27,871 nt of DNA from assembly GCA_003254885.1 (NCBI GenBank), contig QANT01003965.1, positions 1-27,871 of the forward strand. Reading direction: 5' to 3'. The position numbers and the translations under genes were made by a program. The stretch comes from Purshia tridentata. Lineage: Eukaryota; Streptophyta; Magnoliopsida; Rosales; Rosaceae. Within the stretch, counting starts at the first letter, position 1, and the number at the start of each line of letters is the position of its first letter. Positions 22,310 to 27,871 of this stretch are shown here, piece after piece. The notes under the pieces are model-generated. The model saw nothing but the letters and a program-made list of their open reading frames with translations. It had not been told where the DNA came from and searched no databases.

Positions 22310-22546
22310 ATAGCAGTATGCTGTTGGGTTGAGTGGTGCTTGAGAGCACCATGAACTCGATAGCATGCTGCTATCCTTAGTAGTGACTGCGGTCACTACA
22401 ACCCAAATCGATGTCTGCGTGACACCACAAAAAATTGGTTTCTGCTGAAACCACAAAAGAAAAAGGGATTCAGCTGAATTCCATAGAAAAGAGGAAATAT
22501 TTGACTAAATCCGAAAGGAAAAAAAAAATGGAATCTAGTGAAAATC
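22310..22546 (+). repeat. Row of hairpins with a period of about 30 bp
   Basis: A large hairpin comes first: outer stem 22310-22322 with 22362-22374, inner stem ggtgct/agcacc at 22335-22350. After it stand small hairpins: gtagtgac-tgcg-gtcactac (22380-22399), tgtc-tgcgt-gaca (22412-22424), ggtttc-tgct-gaaacc (22437-22452), ggattc-agct-gaattcc (22466-22482), attt-gact-aaat (about 22499-22510) and a weaker ggaatc-tagt-gaaaatcc (about 22530-22547). Stem sequences differ between units while the pairing is kept. A-rich linkers separate the later units. Confidence 0.65.
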
Positions 22547-22932
22547 CTCTTCTCCAAAACGGTACCGTCAAATTGCCATGGAGGACTGACTTCCTCTGTC
22601 ATCAACCAACAAGAAGAGGAAAGGCCCCTTGTTTCATGCCTCACGGCCTGCAGACCAAGAAAGGAAACAAAAAGATTTCCTGTTGCGGAACTGACGCACA
22701 TATATGGAGGGAAAACACATGAGAGCAAACAAAAAATACTAAAGAAAAAAAAAGGTCTCTGCTATGTTGTGAAGCAAAGGGAAAAGAGATGAAGAGAGGG
22801 CCAGCCACGAAAAGATGGAAAGGAATATTAATTGAGGAAAATCATTGGTTTTGAAGAGTTGGCAAATAAGGAAAATATGGCACAAAGTCTAGCCACTGTG
22901 TGATACCCGAATGGGTGCCCAATCTCCAACAA

Positions 22933-24421
22933 TAATATTACAAGCTGCAGAAGTCACTAAACAAATACAAATAAATAGATATAAAAGTGATCAATTTAGC
23001 TAACAAAGTCATCATGCTACTGAACTCGTGTTGGCTACTTGGGTCCACGGGAGCTAGCCCATTCGGATTGCAATTTGCAATTAAGAATGCAAGTTCACAA
23101 ATTAATTGAGCTTGCATCCACAAATCGGCATGCCCATTATAAAAAAAAAAGTGTCAATTAATTAATAATTGATACAAAATATTTAGTGGGCACAAAACTA
23201 AATTTATATTCGTCCATTATTAGAAAAGACGTGTCATTTAACAAATAAATTATACAAATTTATTAATGGGCACATTCCTTTAAATCCAAATTCCAAATCT
23301 CAATTCCAAATTCATTTTTTTAAATGGTACAAAACCATCTCTTCCAATTGGTACAAAACCAAGTCTCTCAAATCCAAACTTCTAAATTCAACTCCAAAAT
23401 GCACAAAGCAATTTTAAATCCTTGTGAACTACATTCGGTTTGATCCCGTCAAGAGTATGTAGGCAACCTATACTTAAATTTAGGTGTAGCCGCCATAAAT
23501 CAAATCCATTCGAAATTGTCTCCAGAAATTAATTTCATATACAAAGTCCCAAATTAATTTCCCAATTCAAATCCAAGGGCTCTAAACCCTACCCAAATCA
23601 CTCAAATCATTTAAATGGGTCATTTACCTATTTAATTTCCAAAAGTAACGAACTACATTCGGTTTGATCCCATCAAGGGTATGTAGGCAACCTACTCAAA
23701 TTTAGGTACAACCGCAACCAAATCAAATCCATCCAAACTCTCCCAAAATTAATTCTATGCACAACGTCTCTGAATTAATTTCAATCACTAAAATCATTTA
23801 AATGGGTCACTTACCCATTTAATTTCTAAAAGTTTGGAACTACATGTGGTTTGATCCCGTAATAGGTACATAGGCAATCTAGAACCAAATCTAGATACAA
23901 CCGCAGTCCAAATCGAATCCCTGGTTCAACCCAACTAAATTCACCAAACAAACTATCCAAATAAATCTCAATTTTCCAATGAATCATTCAATCATTGGGA
24001 ATCCCAAATCCAAACACTCACACACCTCAATAAATGATTTCAGTTTCGTCATAATTGGAATCAAAGGGTCTTATCTTGTACCTTGTACCAAGAAATTGTA
24101 ATTAAGAGATGCACTCCATCTTGAATAGGTCGAACCCTAAATAATAAAACTCTATTCCTTAAATGAGTAAAGTGTTGGGTGACAAATATAATTATTAATA
24201 TAATAATTTATCAAATTTTTATTCAACACATGGTTAAGTACTTGTATTTCTGAAATTAAAATGCAATTTCATAAGAACAATCAACCCACACCGATGTTTG
24301 GTTCATGAAATTGGGATATTGCAAACACCTAAATCTTTAAACAAGAAACTGAGTCCGACCCTACTTGTATTCAAGATGAAAATCTTATGGTACAAGGAAA
24401 TCAAAAAATTACCCCAAAAAA
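22933..24421 (+). repeat. Non-coding repeat region with three copies of a ~200-bp unit
   Basis: A unit containing 'gaactacattcggtttgatc' followed by 'aagggtatgtaggcaaccta' and 'ttaggtacaaccgc' occurs at about 23425, 23650 and 23837. Between units 2 and 3 a block 'aaatgggtca.ttacc.atttaatttc' is also shared. A separate imperfect doublet lies at about 23128-23206 and 23213-23280 ('gcccattat...gtgtca.tta...tgggcaca'). The unit resembles phrases seen in internal regions of plant LTR retrotransposons. No protein is encoded. Confidence 0.6.
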
Positions 24422-24646
24422 TCAAAAATACAAAAAAAAAAAAAAACTCAAAAAACCATAAATCGCCACTTCAATAATAGAATGTACCAATGGTGGTTCA
24501 GTCTGTGCCTTCACACCTCTTATGACAGCCATCGTTGATTTGGTAGAAGAAGGAAAGATTAGGTGCAGAGCGACTATCCCAAAACCAAGAAACCCAAATA
24601 ACACGAGAACAATTTCGCGTCCAATACTAGCAACTACATAGTCCAT
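24422..24646 (-). CDS. Small hydrophobic ORF, unknown function (low confidence)
   Basis: A 74-codon minus-strand ORF starts MDYVVASIGREIVLVLFGF. It has one clear membrane segment (about residues 12-31, VLVLFGFLGFGIVALHLIF) and a second very Phe-rich hydrophobic tail. A CT/A-rich leader lies upstream (24650-24780), which makes the start plausible. It sits just inside the likely right end of the MULE and reads in the same direction as the Ulp1-like gene, so it could be that gene's first exon, a captured host fragment, or chance. The Phe-rich tail comes from a poly-A/T run, which weakens the case. Confidence 0.25.
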   Translation of the reverse strand: MDYVVASIGREIVLVLFGFLGFGIVALHLIFPSSTKSTMAVIRGVKAQTEPPLVHSIIEVAIYGFLSFFFFLYF

Positions 24647-24959
24647 CTAATCACAAATTCTAAACTAGGATAAAACCCAAATCTTGAACAGATAAAGGAT
24701 AAAAAAAATTTGAAAAAATGGAGTTTTGGATTGAAATTGTGGGGAGGGAAAATAGGGTTTTTGGGTTTTTTGTTGCAAAGAGAATTTGGAATTTTGGGGA
24801 AAAATAAGCTGATGTGGGCGGTGACGTGGATGGGGACTTGGAGGCTTAGTAATTGCTGACTAGGATTAAAAGGACCTCTATCTTTTTTTTTTCTTTTTTT
24901 TTTCTCCCGGTGTTACTCTAAGGAGGATGGTACAATTAGACTTATATATAAGTTTGCCT

Positions 24960-25160
24960 TTTTTTTTATTACATATATTTTATGCTCGTCTAGTCCGGTC
25001 CGGTCCTCTGTCGGTATATGTATTTTAGGACTGGATCGAAATTGGCCGGTCTAGTCTGTGGATTAAAGGGCCAGTCTCGGTCAAAGCTCGGTTCGGTCTC
25101 CTTTGGTGTCGGTATGGCCTGTCTCGGTCAAGTCTTTGGTTTTTCGGTTAAACTGACCCA
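24960..25160. repeat. Degenerate CGGT-rich repeat
   Basis: Repeated 'gtccggtccggtcc', 'ggtctcggtc', 'ctcggttcggtctcc' and 'tttttcggtt' motifs occur within about 200 bp. This kind of simple CGGT-based repeat is common in plant repeat-rich DNA. Confidence 0.6.
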
Positions 25161-25325
25161 CCCCTTGGTATAGGCATTAATGGATATCTGTTACCACCCA
25201 CATGTGTATCAAATATCAATGTAGGGAATACCCATCATCCCTTTTGGTATGCAATCTCCCTTCATGGGAAAGCATTTATTGCTTATTTTTATGACCAGCC
25301 TACCCTCATTATAATTACATAAATA

Positions 25326-25708
25326 ATTATATATACAGGAAGGCTACACTGTGGGAATCCCACAAATTTCTAGTTTGTGGGATCCCCTTTGTGGGGCCCA
25401 CACGAGTTGTTTTGTATCGATCCGAACCGTTCATTTTTTACATCTCCATTAATATATCATCCTTGCAAAAAATTAGCCAAATCGGAAATCATTTGCCTAT
25501 TTAACTTTGACCAAACAAGTAGACGGTTTCATAAAAAATATTTGGTTCGTCCATGTGTTTGGTCAAAGTTAAATAGGCAAATGATTTCCGATTTGGCTAA
25601 TTTTTTGCAAGAGTGATCTATTAATGGAAATGTAAAAAGGAACGGTTCGGATCAATACAAAACAACTCGTGTGGGATTCCCACAATGTAGTCTCCCTGAT
25701 TATATATA
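25326..25708. mobile_element. Foldback MITE, 363 bp, with perfect 10-bp target duplication
   Basis: The element 25336-25698 is flanked by attatatata on both sides (25326-25335 and 25699-25708). The ends are CAGGAAGGCTACACTGTGGG and, inverted, CAGGGAGACTACATTGTGGG. The two arms pair over almost their whole length. The inner parts match nearly perfectly (about 25465-25518 against 25557-25610). The left arm has an extra segment of about 48 bp (25356-25403). A loop of about 38 bp separates the arms. A 10-bp duplication suggests Mutator-type mobilisation. The ORFs on both strands here are products of the palindrome. Confidence 0.9.
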
Positions 25709-25739
25709 TATTATAAATACGGGAATTATGAAAAACTGT

Positions 25740-25918
25740 ACAAATTTGATTTCTATTATTGCATGAACCAAACATTGGAATGTAAATAAAACGTTATTTC
25801 TTGATTATCATTCCTGACGTTTCCAAACACTATAACAAAGTTATTTATTTTCATCTTCCCGAAACGAGGAAGGTTATAGCATTCCCATACAATCTATCAT
25901 GCGAACCAAACGGGCCCT
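25740..25918. mobile_element. Possible truncated MITE ending in a 'gggccc' terminus
   Basis: The right end 'gcgaaccaaacgggccc' is the reverse of the 'GGGCCCGTTTGGTTCGC' start seen on many plant MITEs. A matching left terminus was not found, so this is a fragment or a chance resemblance. Confidence 0.35.
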
Positions 25919-25943
25919 AGGTGGGGTTCTTTGATCTGGATTA

Positions 25944-27295
25944 TTTTTATAAGAGAAAATTACCAAAATAATCAATTCATTGTTCCATTTATCTCAGTTT
26001 GGTCCACAAATTTCTTTTTTCGCCATTTTGATCAACAAACTATCTGTCGTTTGCCATTTTGGTTCATTCCATTAAAATTTTATAAGAGAAAATTACTAAA
26101 ATAGTCCACTTATTGTTACATATATATCTCGGTTTGGTCTATGAATTTTTTTCATCGCCATTTTGTTCTATGAATTATCTGTCATTTGTCATTTTAGTCT
26201 ATTCCGTCAAAAATTCATAAACAGACATTAAATTGAGAAAAAATTGTCAATTTCGTCCTGAGTTTTTCAACTTTTCTTCTTAATTTTACCCAACTTTTAA
26301 CCTATCAAATCTTAACCAAATTAATCAATCTTATACTAGTTTTCAAGCTATGAGTATCTTTTTTACAACCATATAAAAAGTACTCAAAACGAAGCTATAA
26401 AATTCCAGATAAATAATCACAAAATAGGCTACTTGATAGGCTACTTGAAACTGCAATTTTTCCATAAAATTTCTAAATTTTTGAATTTTCTTACAATTTC
26501 AATTTCTTTCAAATTCAACACCTCAAATTAATTTTTTAGGCTACTAGAAACACATTTATAGTCTCATAATTCATCACCCAACCACAAACCAACCTATAAA
26601 TAAAAATCTCAATTAAGAACATATAACCCCAAAACCAAAAAATTAATAAGTACACCTCAATCCAAATTCTCCTTCAATTCTCTTTTTTGTGACCCAAATA
26701 ACTAGAAAATAAATGTGAATTGAAAGAAAATTCAGGTTGGGGAGTACTTATCAGTTTTTTGGTTTTGGAGTTTTATATTCTTAATTCAGATTTTGATTTC
26801 TAGGTTGGGTGATGGATTAGAAAACTTTAAACATGTTTCCAGTAGCCTAAGAAATTTGGTTGAGGTGTTGAATTCGAAAGAAATTGAAGTTGGAAGAAAT
26901 CCAAAATTTGGAAATTTTAAAGAAAATAGCAATTTCGAGTAGACTACTTTGTCATAATTTATATCGAGTTTTATAGCTCTATTTTGAATACCTTTTATAT
27001 AGTTGTAAAAAAGATATTCATAACTTCAAAAATAGTATAAGATTGGTTAATTTGGTTGAGATTTGGTACTTTAAAACTTGGGTCAAAATTAAGAAGAAAA
27101 AAAGGAAAAACTAAGGATGAAACTGACAATTTTTCTTGCATTTAACGTTTGTTTATGAAATTTAAATAGAATAGACCAAAATGGCAAACGGCAGATAGTT
27201 CATGGATCAAAATGGTGATAAAAAAAATTTTGTGGACTAAACTAAGATAAATGGAACAATAAGTGAACTATTTTGATAATTTTCTCTTTTTATAA
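25944..27295. mobile_element. MULE-type foldback element, 1334 bp, with perfect 9-bp target duplication
   Basis: The element 25953-27286 is flanked by tttttataa (25944-25952 and 27287-27295). It starts GAGAAAATTAC and ends TAATTTTCTC. The arms pair over roughly 600 bp each ('ttggtccacaaa', 'gccattttgatc', 'tatctg.cgtttgccattttgg', 'cttaaccaaattaatcaatc', then a core near 26640-26760). The left end holds an extra tandem copy of the terminal ~130 bp (25953-26081 and 26082-26220). No coding capacity was seen. Confidence 0.9.
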
Positions 27296-27297
27296 TT

Positions 27298-27584
27298 TAT
27301 TTATAAGAGGAAATTACAGAAATCATCCACTTATTATTCAATACGTCTCATTTTGGTTCATAAATTGTCTAATGTGTTATATTTTAGCCTAAAATAGACA
27401 ATTTTGTCCCTCAAAGTCCTTGGAAAAAAAATGAGGGGCAAAATTGTCTATTTTGCCTGATTTGGACCAAAACAAAAACTTCGGACAATTCGTAGGCCAA
27501 TTTAATACTTCAAAAAGTTTGAGAACCAAAACGAGAGTAAGCGAATAATAAGTGGACTATTTCTTTAATTAACTCTATTTATAA
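27298..27584. mobile_element. Small MITE of the same family, 269 bp, with perfect 9-bp target duplication
   Basis: The element 27307-27575 is flanked by tatttataa (27298-27306 and 27576-27584). The ends GAGGAAATTAC and inverted GAGTTAATTAA lead into the shared 'gtccacttattattc' motif also found in the 1334-bp element. The inner arms pair through 'aaaatagacaattttg.ccct'. It lies 2 bp beyond the target duplication of its larger relative. Confidence 0.88.
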
Positions 27585-27844
27585 TTAAGGGTGAAATTGA
27601 AATATTAAAAAACTTTGAGGGGTAGGGAAAGAGAATTGCGGGTACAGAGATGAGACCAAAGGCAAACAAAAATTGACCAAAAAGATAAGATACCAAAACT
27701 TCTTCATGTCTCTTTCTTGAGAGGCCCTCTTTCCTGTTTGGCTTGCGTTTTTGGCACTCTCTTCTTTCGTCTTCTTCTTTTTCTTATCTCTCTGGGGCAA
27801 TATCTCAGAGACGCATTGACACACACACACACACAGAGACACGG
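27585..27844 (+). promoter_or_regulatory. Likely promoter-leader region of a downstream gene
   Basis: It has strongly CT-rich leader sequence (27700-27800) and a (CA)n run (27820-27835). A tiny upstream ORF sits at 27706-27720 (ATG TCT CTT TCT TGA). No clear TATA box was found in the AT-rich part. The minus-strand 93-codon ORF across this stretch is judged a shadow because it is low-complexity. Confidence 0.4.
27820..27835. repeat. (AC)n microsatellite in the leader
   Basis: Eight consecutive ac units just before the presumed start codon. Confidence 0.9.
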
Positions 27845-27871
27845 ATGATGGGTAAAACAAAATCATTCAAG
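27845..27871 (+). CDS. Possible 5' end of a host gene (first 9 codons only)
   Basis: Tandem ATGs (27845, 27848) open a frame MMGKTKSFK that runs off the window. The leader is long, CT-rich and free of in-frame starts, as in many plant genes. Nothing can be said about the product. This is the only place in the window where a non-transposon gene seems likely. Confidence 0.35.

Larger units (their letters stand above)
21818..22932 (+). mobile_element. LTR-like insertion (possible solo LTR) with TATA box and structured leader
   Basis: It starts TGTTGATCCG and could end ...CTCCAACA, which would be matching TGTTG/CAACA LTR ends, with a strong TATA box at 22024-22033 and a GA-rich leader after it. 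No 5-bp target duplication was found at these exact ends (cattg against ataat), so the limits are uncertain. The short ORFs at 22396-22792 on both strands show no recognisable domain. It interrupts the interval between the Ulp1-like gene and the right end of the MULE. Confidence 0.4.
13745..24945. mobile_element. Probable outer limits of the decayed MULE (approximate)
   Basis: This span encloses a plus-strand MULE transposase and a minus-strand Ulp1-like gene in convergent order. The left edge (about 13753: 'aggcttacgcccttttagagatcac') and the reverse complement of the right edge (about 24945-24900: 'taattgtaccatcctccttagagtaacacc') share a weak match around '(c/t)ttagag.(t)aacac', and both are followed by 'cctttta' and 'cacgtca' motifs. 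This is suggestive of decayed terminal inverted repeats. No 9-bp target duplication was identified, so the ends are tentative. Confidence 0.35.

Noticed and set aside
22300..22400. Hammerhead ribozyme or retrozyme
   Set aside because: The conserved CTGATGA and GAAA core segments in the required arrangement were not found.
22396..22792. ORFs of 84-110 codons on both strands
   Set aside because: They overlap the hairpin array and LTR-like leader. They have no domain, and composition follows the A-rich linkers.
25377..25775. ORFs of 68-79 codons on opposite strands
   Set aside because: They are products of the palindromic MITE, where each strand mirrors the other.
27585..27866. 93-codon minus-strand ORF
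   Set aside because: It is antisense to the CT-rich leader, built from Lys-rich and Pro/Ser-rich low-complexity sequence, and starts inside the CA repeat region.

Overview
This is nuclear DNA from a flowering plant, most likely a eudicot. It is AT-rich, almost free of long intact ORFs, and dominated by degenerate plant transposons: a PIF/Harbinger element, a MuDR-type MULE with a Ulp1-like protease gene, LTR-type sequence and several MITEs. Plant-type GT-AG introns are visible inside the transposon genes. The species cannot be fixed from the sequence alone. No bacterial, viral, rRNA, tRNA or CRISPR feature was seen.

Layout. (1) 1-1715: an LTR, probably Ty3/gypsy, read on the minus strand and running off the left edge. 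It ends inside a partial gene copy. (2) 1716-7500: a broken PIF/Harbinger unit on the plus strand, with a Myb/SANT-like ORF1 (2559-3689), a plant-transposon-protein type DDE transposase (4094 to about 5475) and a third, Cys-rich small ORF (5881-6291) with its own TATA box. The 5' promoter segment recurs inverted at about 7172-7490. The third gene's upstream region and first codons recur inverted at 1716-2160. A 581-bp MITE with a 9-bp target duplication (6582-7162) splits the right side. (3) 7500-13740: non-coding repeat sequence resembling LTR or LARD elements, with no protein domain recognised. (4) about 13740-24960: a large decayed MULE. Its transposase is on the plus strand (14540-16461: MuDR N-terminal region, DDE core, SWIM, zinc knuckle). 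A spliced Ulp1-type cysteine protease gene lies convergent on the minus strand (21435-17793). Degenerate telomere-like repeats lie between the two 3' ends. An LTR-like insertion at 21.8-22.9 kb carries a striking row of hairpins. (5) 24960-27584: a MITE cluster, comprising a 363-bp foldback with a perfect 10-bp target duplication and two abutting members of one family, 1334 bp and 269 bp, each with a perfect 9-bp duplication. (6) 27585-27871: a possible host gene start, with a CT-rich leader and an ATG at 27845 running off the right edge.

The PIF and MULE genes once supplied transposition functions (DNA binding plus DDE cleavage), but all are interrupted by stops or frameshifts here. The observations most worth following are the third Cys-rich ORF of the PIF unit, the hairpin array at 22.31-22.55 kb, the MULE/Ulp1 pairing, and the stacked MITEs in front of the possible host gene.
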